64,000 bases of DNA, taken from contig OZ024801.1 of the NCBI GenBank assembly GCA_964017045.1, positions 29,360,049 to 29,424,048 of the forward strand, given 5' to 3'. Position numbers and translations under genes: made by a program. Below, in pieces: positions 36,901 to 50,675 of this stretch. The notes under the pieces are model-generated. The model did not search any database. It was not told the DNA's origin and saw nothing but the letters and a program-made list of their open reading frames with translations. Numbering within the stretch: the first letter of the stretch is position 1; each line of letters starts with the position of its first letter. Source of the DNA: Omphiscola glabra. Taxonomy: Eukaryota; Mollusca; Gastropoda; Lymnaeidae.

Positions 36901-39900
36901 AATGTTATTAAATATAATAAATATAAAACTATACATTTTAAATTATTCAAAATGATATTAAAAAACTCAATTTTTAACAAAAACAGCATATAAAAATAAA
37001 AACCTCTTGAGTTTTCCTTTTCTGCACTGTCTGCTGTTTTTCAAATTCCTTCTTTAATCTTTGTAATTCAAATTCACGTTTACGGTCCTAAATTTAAAAA
37101 AAAAAATTTTCTTATATTTCAAAAGGTACACAAAATGAACACATTTCAAAAATAAAAAATCTAAATCAAAAAGATTATCCATGTCAAAAAGCTAAAAAGA
37201 GGTTTCAATTATTCCAAAGTAATCCCCAGCAATGGGAAAATTACCAAGTACAGAATACACAGCAATGCAGCCATCTTGGGAAGGAAATAAACACTGATTC
37301 ATGCAAAATTAAAACTCAGCCACTGAAGATTGAAGACGTAGTCAACTTGCTTGATTAAAATTTGCATGTATCCTGCCAGTGATTTTTTTTTTTTAAAGAT
37401 AGGTGTAAGAAAATAAATAGCATCTTAAATGTGTACCTTCTGGTGCAGTTGCATCACTTCCTTGTCTTTTTCCCTTTTCCATTTTTGAAAGTTTGATGTT
37501 TCTTCTTTCATTTGCTTCATTAGTTTAACCCGTTGCTGCTTCAGACTCTGTTTTGAGAGACATGGTAAGAGCAACAAGCCTCAGTATATTGACTATTAAA
37601 TTGGAATGGATTTGAAATTTTAACAATATAAAATAATTGGTCATACCTTTACATGAATTATTAGTCTGATAGCTTTAAAAAATAGTTGCAAGCCTGTTAA
37701 TTTCTCATGGCAAAATTCTTTAAATAAAATACAGAGTATTTGTCTCATCGCCACACATGCTAACTTATAATGTAACAAAAAGATTGGTATATTCACCTGT
37801 ATTTCCACATTAAGACGAGAGACTTGTTTGTCAGTGTTCTCTTTCATTTTCACAATCTTACTCTGCTCAGTAATCTTTTTCTTTAACTGAGCCATCTGCT
37901 GTTCAAGCTCTTTGAGTCTTTGCCTCCGCTGTTCTGCCACTCTAAAATAACATTTGAACAATTAAACATTTTAAAGAATTTATATTTTTATATTAAAATC
38001 TTGATGTAAATTATTATTATTGTTATAAAAAAAAACACATGTAAAACACAGGGAATGTATAAAATAAAAAGAGAGAGATTATAACTGAAATTGAATACAT
38101 TATTTCATAAAAGTACAAACAAGAAAACTTACTTATTAGCATTTGCATTGACCTGAGCATCATGTAAGGTGTTGGTCAGCTCATCTTTTTCTCTCTCCAA
38201 CTGCTCGGTCTTTGCCTTCCATTCTTTCGACATTTCTTCATATTTTTGTTTCAAGGCTTCCATTTCAACATCTGCCTTGCTCATTTTCTCAGCGAGTGCT
38301 TGTTTGTTGGTCAAAATACGATTGAGCTCACTGAGTTCTCTATGAAGCTCTGCCTGCCGTAGTGCATGTCTTTGAGTGATGGCCCTTGAATCTGGTGTTG
38401 ACATTGCCTCTTCGTTTCCTTGAGACTCCTTATGAAATATGAATAAGCCAGAATACTTAGATAAGAGACTAGATAATCCTATGCAAAACATATAAATAAA
38501 TAAAATCTTATGTAAAAGAATAAACATGTCTGTCAACCCTTGAAATCCACTTCCCCCCCCCCCCTAGAAATCTATTTACACATATAGAAAGGTAGTAAAA
38601 GTAGCAACAACAAAAATATTACCTCATCACTTGGTAACTCTTCATCTTTATTTTCAGCCTCCTCATCCTGAAAGAAAGAGAGACAGAAAAATTTAAATTT
38701 TTAAAAATTAATACATCAATTCTATTGCAGCCAAATCTAATCTATTTTATAATTTTTTTTTATATTTGATAACACGTAACCAAATAACTGTTGTACAAAA
38801 GGGCAGCTTAGAAGCTAAAATATATATATATATATATATAAAGAATAGTTAATTCTGGATAAAATTGCATACATGTACAAGTCAATTATTGTTTAAAAAT
38901 TCATAATATTAAAATATTTGTATCCAAGCTCTATATTCTTTACCTCCTCCTCATCTGAGGCATCTTGGACTGACTGAGTTATTTTTTTCAACTTTTCCAG
39001 TTCTGCTTTTGCGAGTGGATTATTTTCAACATCAATGCTTGAGCTTAGCAGATCTAGATCAATCCTGTAAATAGTTAAGGACAAAATTTTAACAAAAATT
39101 AATGTGAATAGATCACAGCAGAAAGTAAATTTCTAAATTGATAGTATATTATTGGTTGGTTAATGATTAAAAGGGCAATGTTGTTTTATAGCTGCCCAAG
39201 CCAGAAAATCATTCAACCTATCATAGTTAAATGGGTTGTAATGGAGATATGAATATGGCTGTTTTATAAAGCAAACGAATCTGCATAATTGATAAAAACC
39301 ATCAATGCCCTCTTTCAAAAGTGCTAACCATAATAATGCCTTTGATTTGTTGATCATCTTTTAAACAGTGTATGTACTTACACAAACTGGTTTTAAGTAC
39401 ATACCAACCTCCTCCTTCCCATTTTTCTACCTGTGTATGTCATTTCTTATAACATCCAATCAACATGAACTGTAATTTTTTTATAACTCAAATGGATTAA
39501 TCTTTCTTTTTCTAAACTATTCTCTGGCAGCGACTGAAATCCTAGCTACAGAGCTATGTATAATTTTACTTTTTGTATATTTGGCTAATAACATACTTTA
39601 CCTATTGCTTCAAAATTGATTGTACACCTTGCTACAGAGGTATGTTTATTTCTACATTTTGTATACTTGGCTTAGCACAAATCCAATGATCGAAATGGTC
39701 TTGATCGATTTCAAAGGACGAACTAACATACTTGGCTAGTGACATGCTTTACCTATCATTTTTAACAAACGTAATTGCAGCCTCTTCCTGCTTACCCCTT
39801 TACATTTTGCAGAAGAGTACTCACCCAACATGATCTTTGAGTTGATTTATTTTCAACTTGAGTCTTTCATTACTAGCTTCAAGCTTCATCACCTGGTCCA

Positions 39901-42900
39901 ACATACGAGTGCTCTGGGCAACAGAATGCTCAAGCTCTCGAGTCAGATGGAAATTTTCTGACTCTAGAGCTTTGATGCGGTCATTTAATTTGTTGAGGTC
40001 CTCAGCACTATTATCTAACGTTGTGATAGTGCTACATATACTTGTGCTAGAACTGCAAATGGAGAGAGAATTTCACTAGAAATTTATTATTTTTATTTTT
40101 TAAATGTTTGTTACAAAATATTCAAAAATCATAAATAAACTCATTAATAGTAAGGTTGTTTTGTTTTTTTAGAAGCCAACAGGTCTATTCAAATTAAAAC
40201 TTAGAAGTTAGTCTTTTAATATCAATGGATTAAAATGAAGGAAATTACACTAATTTTTTAGGATAAGATTTCTATACACTTACTCAGATTTAACATTACA
40301 CATGCTAAGTCCTCCTTGTAACAACTGCCCTTGTAACTGCTGAACCTTGAAAATTAAGTAAAACAATTTTTTATTTAGTCTAATAGCAAATAATTGATAC
40401 AGAACAGGCCTGTCCAACCAGCAGCCTGTGGGCACCACGCAATCCAGTGTATTACAAATATACTTCAAACTTCATTCAATTTATAAATACATTAATTTAG
40501 TTCTATTTTTATTTATTGTTGCTTTTTTATAATGTGCAGTGTAGAACCCTGTTTTCTACAAAATAACAATCCCCTTTTTCAACGTACGTAGAGAAAATTT
40601 TAAAAAATCTCACAACCACACTTAAGTGTTCCCTTGAAATATTTTCCTTAATTTTTTTTAATCAAGTTTAGAACAAAACACAAGGTAAATAATTCTGTAA
40701 AGAATTAAATTTGATGTTTATTTTATTTAGTAAGTGTGATGACATGCTAAGGCATTTGTGTTGGTCTTGCCTAGTATAGAAGACATATAAATAAGGCAAC
40801 ATGACCAAAGCTAGAAAAGAGTTTGAATATTCTGAATAACAATAAGGATGTCAAATAACAAGGTTACACTACAATAAAGTAATTATTAAAACAAATTAGA
40901 TAATTAAATACTTATTGCTTTTATATTTCAACTTAACTTTTAATTTAGTTTCTGTTTATTTGAGGATAGTTTTACAAATTTTAAGTATTGTGGCCAAAAA
41001 AAAATATATAGATATATATATATTTATCATTTTAATACTCAGATAACAGCCTTGATGAAGAAACATGCTGGCTATGTCAACCAATGTCAATGAAGGTAAC
41101 TATCTTTGAACTCATTGAGGAAGAAGAAATCAAAGACTTTTAAATGAAAAGTAGAAAAAAATGTAATAAAGATACCAACCAAAGTCTTTAATCGCATGAT
41201 CTCTGCTGCCTGTGGATCTCGATTTATAATGGGCTTATTCTTGATCTTCCTGGCACGATCTGCATATCTAAGGGTGTTCAAGGTTTCTTCAATATTAGAA
41301 TCTGCAGGACTCACACAAGCAATCATTAATGTATGACTATTTCCACCTAAAGAATCTGAAAAAAATAAAAATAAACTAGATAGAAATATAACAGCTCCTG
41401 GCTAGAAAACTTAGTGAAAATTTATTTGTAAAGCCCTCAGTATCTAAATGTTTGTTCCAATCAATTAAAAATTTAATAAACATTGAACAAGTTCCACCAG
41501 CATACCATAAAACAAATCTGTGAATAATTTGAATGAAGATACAACCAGGTGTATTGGAATATGTGTGTTTGTATAACACCAGTTTTTATTGCATCATGAA
41601 TTTTTTGCCTTGCCACTTAAAGTCTACATCTCAAATCAAAAGTTAGCAAAATGTGCAGTGACTTATTAATTGAGCCCAACAAATCACATTAATTAAAACA
41701 GACAACGACAAAAAATTGTTATTATAATTAGGTTGAAATTTGAAATGCTATATACAGTCCATGTGTATAAGGTGGGTAGTTTTTTAACTGAGAACTCTCT
41801 ACTGTATAAATAAATGAAGCGTGAAATAATGTGAAAAATCAAATTAATATAGAAGCTTACCCTGAAGGATTCTAGTAAGTTTAGAATCTCTGTACGGTAT
41901 GTGGTTTCTTTTATGACCTTCCTCTCCAAGTGCACTTATAACATTACCCAATGCCAAGAGTCCTCTGTTTATGTTGACACCTTATAATGAATTAATTTTA
42001 TACATGAATGTCAGGACAGAGGTGAAGTTTAATAAAAAGTAAGTAACTCAAAAAACAACAAATTCAAATTTAAGAAGATGATTCAGGGTGGCAAAGTTAT
42101 AAACAATATATATATATATAAATTAAAGAACAGTTCCAATCCCTACATTAATTGATCCATTTGTTATATATGAATGTACTTTTATTCCTTAAATGCAGCT
42201 TTTAAATAATTGTGGGGCATGACATGATCAAACATTTGGTTTCACATAGAAAATATTGGTTTTTAGTAGGGCTGAGCAGTGTGCAGTTTTTTACACCTGG
42301 TCAGAGTATTTTGAGACAATACCCGACGGGTCTGAGTCTGGGTGTTACAAAAAAAAAAAGCTATCTTTTCTAGTTCGGGTGTGGGAAAAAAAAGGGGGGG
42401 GTGGGGCTATTTTCATATTTTCTTTAATGTGATTCACCCAATGGGGAGAAGTGAAAAGCGCATCTATAGAACTAGTAGCGATCACAAAGGAATCAAAGTT
42501 TAAAAAACTCTAAAAGCTTCATAATATAACCCTAACAAGTGGTTCTCAACCTTTTTAGTGCTTCGACCCCTTTATAACATTTACCTAGTTGTGGTGACCC
42601 AAAACCAAAAATATACCTTGAAATTGAGAAATGGGTGTTGAGAAGGCGGAGCAGTGTCACGTTCAGATTACCTTGATGTAGTTCTGCTGTGTCAGGTCAT
42701 GATATTTGTGATATTATGTAGTGAACGATGGTAATTTTTCCCATTGTTATGTCCCCCTTTAATCACTAATTTAACTCAGCCATGTATGACCGTGACAGTG
42801 TATTGAAAAAAAACCTTGAAGAAAAAGTGTGTGTGCCAACTATTAAGTTTATGCCAAATAGCATCCCATTTCTGAAATTCTCAAGCAACCGAGAAATTTT

Positions 42901-45900
42901 GTCAGACGACCCACTAGGGAGTCATTGAAAGGTTGAGAACCACTGTCCTAATCCATAAACATAACAAAAATCATACATGGAAAGAAGCTTTATGTGTTAG
43001 TGTGGGTGGTTGGTAGTGGTTTCCATTTTTCTGATACCAATGTAGGCATACTATTTTAATAAGTATTTAAATCATCATCATCCTAGTCCTCCTCTAAGCA
43101 AGCCAATTGCTTCAATTATTAAATGAAGGATTAATATAGAATTCAATATTGGTAATGCAGACAGAACTAAGCAGTTATAATTTTAAATAGGAAGTTCCAA
43201 GGTCATAACCAAAGATATGTATCTGGCTAAGACAAAGAATTACACACAATTCATAGCAAGAACATTATTTCAGAGCTTTGTATTTTCCTATAGTTTACAA
43301 TTTAGTTTCACACACAGTGGCTTGTCAGTTTTCTATTATTTATTTAATTAAGGTAAAATTTACAACAAATTATGTCATTAGTTTCAATTGGTTCAATAAC
43401 ATAAAAATAATGAAAATCACAACATAGCACTACATTAAAATTAATTCCCAAAGATGAAAATTTTTTAAAAATAAAATGTTGATACATCCAGTTTTACATA
43501 TAAATTGCAATAAGACAATGAGTATCTGACTATCAAAGAAAATATTTACTTTTTTAATCAATGTAGGTGAGCAAAAATTTCTTAAGCACACAAAAGTTTT
43601 AAACAATTTAACATCCATTCTTACCTTCTTTGAAGCGTTCACCCTCAGCCTGTGTACGTTTGCACCGCTCACTTCCAGCTAAGTCAACCAAATGAAATTT
43701 CACCTTGCAGCAGTCATTACTAAAAGAAAATTTATTATGTGTATAAATTTATTTAAATTCTAAATTAATAAATGTATTAACCAAGGTAATTAATTGAGGA
43801 TTAGGATCACACTTTCCAAAGATGTCAGAAATTTAACATTAATTCCAATCAACTCTTAATTTTAAAAAAAAAAATTAAAAAATTCTCATTTTTCAATAAA
43901 AGCATAAATTTTCAATAACCGTATTGCCATGAGCCTATTTCTGCATAATTTAACAGTCCATATTAATTTGAGAAAAATATGTGATCTTATATGATAAAAA
44001 AAAAACTATATTAAGCAACTTCTCTTTACTTTATTTGTATTAAAAATGTTGTGTTGTTTAATGTTTACAACTAGACATTAAAAATAAGTGTGCACTTTCA
44101 ATTTTGCGTTGAGTAGCCGATGATTCTTTAAGAAAATATTCTAATTCTGCATTTCAAAATATGTTAAGTTTGGAGCCATTTATAAAATGTAGACTTGACT
44201 GTTTTTTATAATATCGTGAATAGATTTAACTTTTTCTAAGCTGATCTTGTTTAGTGTATACTTACATAACCAGAAAAGTCAACAGTCAATTAAATGAGCA
44301 GACCTGTTTACCCTCAAACTCTCAAAATCGTATAATATCACATAATCATTCAATACATTATCTTAATTAATAGTAAAAAATAAACATACAGTAGATATAA
44401 TGTATATACCTCAAAATTGAACATTGTACACCAAAATCGTAAGAGTAAACAGGTCTGAATGAGTCATAAGAGCTAAGACATGGTTAAATTAATATTTTTT
44501 TTAATTTAAAAATAAAATAATTTTTTTTTTTTCAAAGTTGGTGCAGATGATATTCACAGTCTTGAACCATGCTGCCAAATTAGTAAATATTCTACACAAA
44601 AAGACAGTTTTTGTATGGTAATGTGTGCATTTAAAAAGTTGCTCTAAAAAAAAAAGTTGAGCATTCCAATTTTGAGTTTGGTTCAAAATAGTTTTCTAGA
44701 CATGCAGCAAATCATTGGGAGAAATGCTTGTCACAAATGACTGGGGCGACAGTTAACAACAGAGCTCCATTGTTCTTCAGATAATTTATAGGGTGGACGG
44801 AAATTGCGCATGGGGTAAGGTTAATAGATTCTCCCATCTTTTAGATTGAGGGGATGTTTCTTTCCAAAATATTATGTCTCTGGCCTTCCAGTCTTCGCGT
44901 GATAATTTTGGTGTCATCGACGTAAGTTCCTAATTGACCAGAAATGAGGGGGTATGGAGGGGTTAATAGCTAGCATTCCTGGACCACCTAAGGAGGTAGA
45001 GAATTGTATATAAGATAGTACTCTTCGTGACAGAGGACAGACTTAGAGATTCGTGGAGTGATTATGAAGCTGTATATGCAGCATGACTAGACGTAGTCAA
45101 GGATAGAACCAGTGATAGACCGTTAGTCAAGTGTTAGAGTTAGGGAAGAAACTTTACTGAATTTGTTATGTTCACCAATACATCATTTATCTATAACTGT
45201 TGCTGAGGAGTTGTTTGATCAATCGTTAATGTTCTGTGTTTTCTTCGTTGTACTTCTCAACGTCTTGACTAGTGAACCATCACAGAGAGGAACGGCTCCG
45301 TACTATTCACAACACCACCAATACCACTTGGTACACGACCATAAGTACGGGCCATACCTCATATTACCATCTAATCTGTGACAAAGCAGTCCATGGAAAA
45401 TCTGTGAAAAAGTTCACTTGTGACATTAGGCTTAAAAAGAATAAATTAGATTTCTGAATAAAACTGGACACATCTATTTAGGTCCAAGCCCATTTTTTTT
45501 TTTTAATCTGAAAGGCAGATTGATTTTTATAAACATATACACATGGCAGTTAAAATTAATCTTACGGGTTATCCTTTTTCTTTTGTTCAATATTTAGAGT
45601 AAATATTGCATGGGACCGACTTGAGGTGTTATTCATTGCAGTTGCGCCAGTTGTACGGCTCTGGGATCCCTCAGTCAAACATCTCATGGTTTCTTCAAAA
45701 GTTCTCACTCCTACTTCTTTCAATCCATGAATCTGTAAAATTACAAAGGTGCAACAATTTAATACTCACACTATATATATATATATTACATAGTAAATCA
45801 TATCTAACTTTCATAAATGATACCTGTTCATATAACAGAAATTATAATACACAAGTGATTGTAAACAATTGCCAAATTAACAAATAATGAATTACCTAGA

Positions 45901-46870
45901 CTATTTTTTTTAATTACCAACCAAGGTGAATTTACTTTACACAAAAACTCACAACTTTTAAGTATTCAATTTTAGCTACATTCTCACAAAATGTCTAACT
46001 ATTTTGTGTTTAATTCCAAAACACGTAAACAAAATGTGAATAATTATTTGTGTCTTCAAAATAGATCTTACCTTAATACCACCATTCCCCTCCTCACGGA
46101 TTGTAAGTGGTTCTCTCTGGTTCAATGGACACAATAAGTCATTCAAGTCCTCATTGTATATCTGAAAATGAAAAATTAGTTTATTTTAAAAACTATGTGG
46201 TTCTTTAAACAAATTGAAGACAACTTCTAAACATAATTTCAATTCAACAAATTGCATACCTCCATATATGAAATAGATACAGTGAACTCTATTTCATCTT
46301 TTTCCTTAATGTGTTGGAAGATGTCTCTCAGGACTCGAGGAATAACGCCCATGTCATCTTCATCACCCTCTAAAGATGATTCGTAGATTCCGCCCATGGT
46401 AAATGTTTTACCTGATCCTGTCTGACCATAGGCCAATATTGTGGCATTATATCCTATGAAAAGAATAGAGGTGATTTTGATTTTTATGTCTGAGTCTAAT
46501 GCACATGGATAAAAGTTTTTAAAAATTTTAACAGCTGGATGAGTATGAATCAATTTGTGGTGTTTCAGTCATCTGAACAAAAAAAATATATCTAATCCAT
46601 TAAAAATAATCCATTCAAAAGCCAAAGCTCACCCTTGAAAATGCTGGTAATAAGCTTTTTGCAGGCTTTTGAGTAAACCTCAACTTGAGGATCACTGGGA
46701 CCAAATGAAAAGTCGTAGGTGAACGCTCTATCTTTTCCTAATAGAACTTGAGGCTCTCCGGGTATTATCTGAATGCAAGGTTGGCAGCCTTCCTTTTTTT
46801 CCTTTTCAATGAGAGGCCTACATCGTAGGGCTACCATCACTGGTATGGTCTTTGCCTTTTCATCTGCCAT
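30962..46870 (-). CDS. KIF4: KIF4 chromokinesin
   Basis: Twenty-five exons on the minus strand: 46870-46633, 46453-46260, 46161-46072, 45732-45566, 43719-43625, 41980-41861, 41355-41180, 40345-40284, 40052-39825, 39064-38944, 38667-38623, 38428-38133, 37941-37797, 37547-37437, 37087-37004, 36579-36463, 36244-36101, 35000-34897, 34707-34658, 34266-34187, 33544-33374, 33187-33098, 32786-32709, 31963-31868 and 31147-30962. Phases agree; 1095 residues. N-terminal kinesin motor: GQTGSGKT (89-96), NNTSSRSHA (208-216), VDLAGSER (241-248), then the neck after [12 protein letters not shown] long coiled coil follows, and a basic KKKRKR lies near the end. In animals KIF4 is a plus-end motor for chromosome arms and, with PRC1, the central spindle. 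The cysteine-rich domain usual in vertebrate KIF4 was not found. Exons 7 and 15 use weak donors (GTTGGT and GTTTTT). Confidence 0.95.
31484..31818. mobile_element. hAT-type MITE in KIF4 intron 24
   Basis: Begins CGGGGGTTCTTAGCCC and ends GGTTAAGACCCCTTG, imperfect inverted repeats. The flanking 8-mers TAATAATG (31476-31483) and TAATAATA (31819-31826) match at seven of eight positions. 335 bp, non-coding. Confidence 0.75.
32316..32410. repeat. 19-bp tandem array in KIF4 intron 23
   Basis: Unit GTTAACTTTGGTGCTTCTT repeated five times with one A/G variant. Confidence 0.95.
40405..40460. mobile_element. Fragment of CAGGCCTG hAT MITE in KIF4 intron 7
   Basis: Starts CAGGCCTGTCCAACCAGCAG, like the complete element at 16425-16613. 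The opposite end was not found. It lies about 60 bp upstream of exon 8, close to the splice acceptor. Confidence 0.45.
42537..42945. mobile_element. hAT-type MITE in KIF4 intron 5
   Basis: Ends AAGTGGTTCTCAACCTTTTT and AAAGGTTGAGAACCACTG, the hAT CAGTGGTTCTCAACC terminus with one mutated base at the left. Flanks CCCTAAC and TCCTAAT look like a decayed target duplication. The interior has GACCC-rich subterminal blocks. Terminal similarity to 53806-54000, but the middle differs. Confidence 0.75.
44729..45383. mobile_element. Candidate solo LTR in KIF4 intron 4
   Basis: About 655 bp bounded by TGTCACA and TGTGACA, a 7-bp perfect inverted pair of the TG...CA type. It contains TATATAAG near 45009, as an LTR promoter would, and is less AT-rich than the intron around it. 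Flanking 5-mers (ATGCT and AAGCA) match only three of five, so the target duplication is not convincing. Confidence 0.4.
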
Positions 46871-47157
46871 TGCTGCACAATAAAATGTTTAATTTACAAT
46901 TTTATAACAGTGATCAACAGTAAAATACATCATTTTTATTAGCCTTTTAGTAAAGGAGGCCTATAAATAATGTTAAAATAGCCATAGGCCTACCTAAAGG
47001 ATGATAGAGTGTGCAACACCAAGGTATAGGACTAGTACTTAAATCTAAAATTTAATAAGCAACTAATTAGGCCTGGGGCCCCGAAGTTACTTTTTTTTTT
47101 GTTGAGTTCCTTACATTTTAACTACTTCTTTTACCTGTAGCCAGTCACTTTGTTTTT

Positions 47158-47443
47158 TAAAAATGCATAATTCACCAACACTGGAACCAAGCAATCCCAA
47201 TAAAATAATGTTTTTTTAGCACCACCAGTCAAATATATGGGTCGACAATTACCCCAATCTATCTTTAAATTTGCCAATTAGACCTATAGTTATAGCATAA
47301 TAAAAATGCATAATTCACCAACACTGGAACCAAGCAATCCCAATAATATAATGTTTTTTTAGCACCACCAGTCAAATATATGGGTCGACAATTACCCCAA
47401 TCTATCTTTAAATTTGCCAATTAGACCTATAGTTATAGCATAA
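47158..47443. repeat. 143-bp tandem duplication upstream of KIF4
   Basis: Units 47158-47300 and 47301-47443 are almost identical; the clear difference is AATAAAATAATG against AATAATATAATG. They contain GGGTCGACAATTACCCC. The near identity points to a recent duplication event or an assembly artefact. Confidence 0.92.
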
Positions 47444-48517
47444 TACTATGCCTATGCCGCTACAACCATTAGAAGGCCTCTGCTGAGAAAGTTCAGGAGA
47501 CAAGTTATTTGGCTGTTGAAATAATTACTAAAACAAGGTCTACACACTCTGCACAATGAATCTCTGGTCATAAAATCTTTGCCTGAATTTGAGAAGATGT
47601 TAAATAGCGTTAAAATATCCCTTTAATGTTAGCAAATGAGATAGTGTTGCCACTCATTACCAGATGTCCGCTTGTGATGTCATAGATTGAGTGATTCAGC
47701 ACAGTTAGTAGTATTGATTTGTTTATATAGGACATCATAGGACCTAGGTTAGATATGGCTTAAACGTTTATGTTTTTACATATTGTGTGTAAAAAGTGGG
47801 AAATGAATGTGTCACCATAATTTACTTAAAACCCTTTTGAGACAACTGGTCAGACCACAGTCAAATGGCCAATAATACAAGCCTCAAGATTGGTTGGTTG
47901 GCATTTGTACCAGCTAATCAGATAGCTTCTCGCATTTCTGTCTCACCTCGCCATTTTAATGGCCATTTCCAATGATAGTTTACAGTGTTCTGTCATTTTA
48001 TAGCACTTATTTTTTGTATCTAGCAGACCTGGTTACACTGGAACTCCCCAACATTGTACAATATAGTCTCAGAATAGTACTTCACCACCTAAAAATCATA
48101 CATTACCGTATTGTAATAGTAAATAAATAAACAGTATAATGTATACAATAGCTATTGGCATCGCATGTTTAATAAGGTCACTTCTCAAAGTAGTTGAGTG
48201 ACATTCATAAATATAAATATACAGTGCATTAAGCAAATAAAATGTGCCACTTTAATAGACAAAGATGTGGTGAAGGAGAGGAAATTGAGGACGCGCACCC
48301 CCCCACCCCCAAAGTCAGCTGAACAAAAGTGGGGTTTGGGGAGGAGGTTGAGCCAGATTTTTTTGATAAATTCAAAGTGCAGGGATGCACTTTTGTGTAT
48401 ACCTGACCTGAATATAGTTTTGCATCATTCTAGACTTAATCGTAATGCTTGTGAAAACTTAGGTTCCCTTTAACTAGCTTTGTTTACATAAATCCTTTTT
48501 ATTTTAGTTGTTAATTT

Positions 48518-48744
48518 AGACTAAATGCTACTTGGATGTCATTTGTGGTTGTGGTAGTTTTATTTAGTTCAACTGAAGTAGTAAGTTTACAATTTAGTCC
48601 ATTCAATTATCTTTCATATGATATCATATGATTCAAATATGATATCAAACTTTGTCTTACAAACCCAATGCCAACGATAATATTTTCATTTTTTTTTAAT
48701 AAACCCAACCTCTCACTCTTTTACACCCCGAATAAGCTGCAGCC
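48518..48744 (+). repeat. Dispersed MITE-like repeat, copy 3
   Basis: Same family as 1654-1885 (opposite strand) and 20802-20997. It begins near AATGCTACTTGGATGTCATT and ends AATAAGCTGCAGCC, keeping the long form with the CTTACAAACCCAA segment. Confidence 0.7.
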
Positions 48745-50675
48745 ATGAAAATGAAATAATAAAAGTCTATCTTAGACTTAGCATTATGAAGTGAATTTTT
48801 TAAAAGAAAATTCCGCTTTCACACATGCTCACAAAAATGTGGGAAACACCCCCCCCCCCCCCCCCAATGCAGGACATGATTTATGGATGGGCCCTAAATT
48901 TTGGGTCTGCGGAATATATATGATTAATATGGGCATGGGTTTTTCATTTGTTAAGACTATTAAGACAGATCATCTCCATATAAATGAAGGGATGTCATTT
49001 TGGGGAACCCTAACACTGGAATTAAAGTCATAAACTACTAAATAAATATAAAATAAGCCTTCGCCTTCACTCTACACTTCTTATATTCCGCCCATGGCCC
49101 ATCATAGTTCATTCATAATCATAGCATACTTTAGGCTAGCCATGGCCTTTTACAGTTTAGCACCCCCACCTCCATACACTAGTAAAACTGAAATACAGTG
49201 TGGTGAAATGATGTAGGTCTCTGACAAAAATCAAAAGTGTAGGCTCACGGCTAACACTAACATGGTGTACCTTTATTCCTAGTGTAGTGGTAGTTGAAGT
49301 ACTAAGACTCTTAGTCTAAGAGTTAGGCATACGTTTACTGACGTTTTAAGTTATGGGGGGACATGAAAAGTTTTGACGAAATGAAAGCACTCTAGCTCTA
49401 ATCTAATACTGTTTAATTAAAAAGCTGCTCTGAAAAATATACTTCAGAAATTTACCTTTATATGTAATGGCTCCACTGTAAAATAATTAATTAATCAATT
49501 TTAATGACTGTTTGTGTTAGTTCATACTGTCTAAAACTTTTGAAAGTCTGAACAATAGTGTTTAGCTAAACCCAGCTTCCGCTATTCGAAAGAACCGCAT
49601 CCGCACAAATCGACCAATCAAAATGTTCATTTTTTCAAACACACACACACACACGCACACTTAACATTAAAACACACACATTAAAAAAGCACACGCTTCC
49701 ACAATAAGAAATATAAATAATTGTACATTTCGGAAGGGGACATCACAAACATACAACCAAACAGATAGAAAAAAATCTAGACAGAAAAAAGCATCATTCA
49801 AAATGCATAATTCCCTATTTAACAATGTCACTAACGCTACCAGATGGGACTGTTTTCACTCAATAAAATTCGCGATAACTGAGCTAAATGAAATTCTTAT
49901 AAATACCTTTTGTTGCGTAGATTTTAATATTTTCTCTTGTTTTATTGAAATAGTCTCAATTTTGATGTGGTCTGAGGAATCTGTGGTAAAAGTGGGTGCG
50001 GGACATAAGAAAATTTCAGGGGCGTGGAAAAAAAGTGTGCGGTTACGAACCTGTGGGAAAAAGGGGGGGGGGGGGCACGTGCTGGGATTATTATAAAGTT
50101 TGTTATTGGAATGTATGTTTTGTCAAGTAACGAAAGTAAATGGGAAGTTCACGCATTGTGGTCACTATTGTTAAGCGGGCTATAGGCCTACCTAGTAACT
50201 AAATATTTAAAATTCCATTCGATACTAAATGATGTGGCACATTGATGTCACCTTAGGCCTTAGGATGCCGATTCTGCGGTATTCTGTTGCCGGCTCGGTC
50301 TGGTTCGGGCGAACCGGTTGCTAAATTTTGACTACTCTACCGAACCGGTTTTTAAACATGGCAAAAATATAAAACAATGGTAAATGTGAAGAGATATCGC
50401 CGCGTTTTTTACCTTGGTTGCCGCTGCCCGCAAACTTATGTCCTAAATTTATCCTCCTAAACTTACCCCTAACCTGGGTTTTGACCCTATCGGAACTAGG
50501 GTTTTGACCCTATCGGAACCAGGGTTTTGACCCTATCGGAACCAGGGACAAAACACGCCAATGACCTCATGATAATATCTCTTCGCATTAGCCAAAACGG
50601 TAATTTAAAAAAATACAATTACATTGACGTTTTTGTTTTTGTATTTTTTTTAAATTATCAACACATCGCTGAGCC

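Larger units (their letters stand above)
46871..50675. other. Upstream region of KIF4 and adjoining spacer
   Basis: The sequence before the KIF4 ATG ends in a splice-acceptor-like CAG three bases upstream of the ATG, so a 5' UTR exon may lie farther up. CCAAT on + near 47870 and ATTGG near 47892 are candidate promoter elements. It also holds the 143-bp duplication (47158-47443), a dispersed repeat (48518-48744), C-tracts, a CA-rich run near 49640 and a 25-bp triplication (about 50470-50545). No gene seen. Confidence 0.5.
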
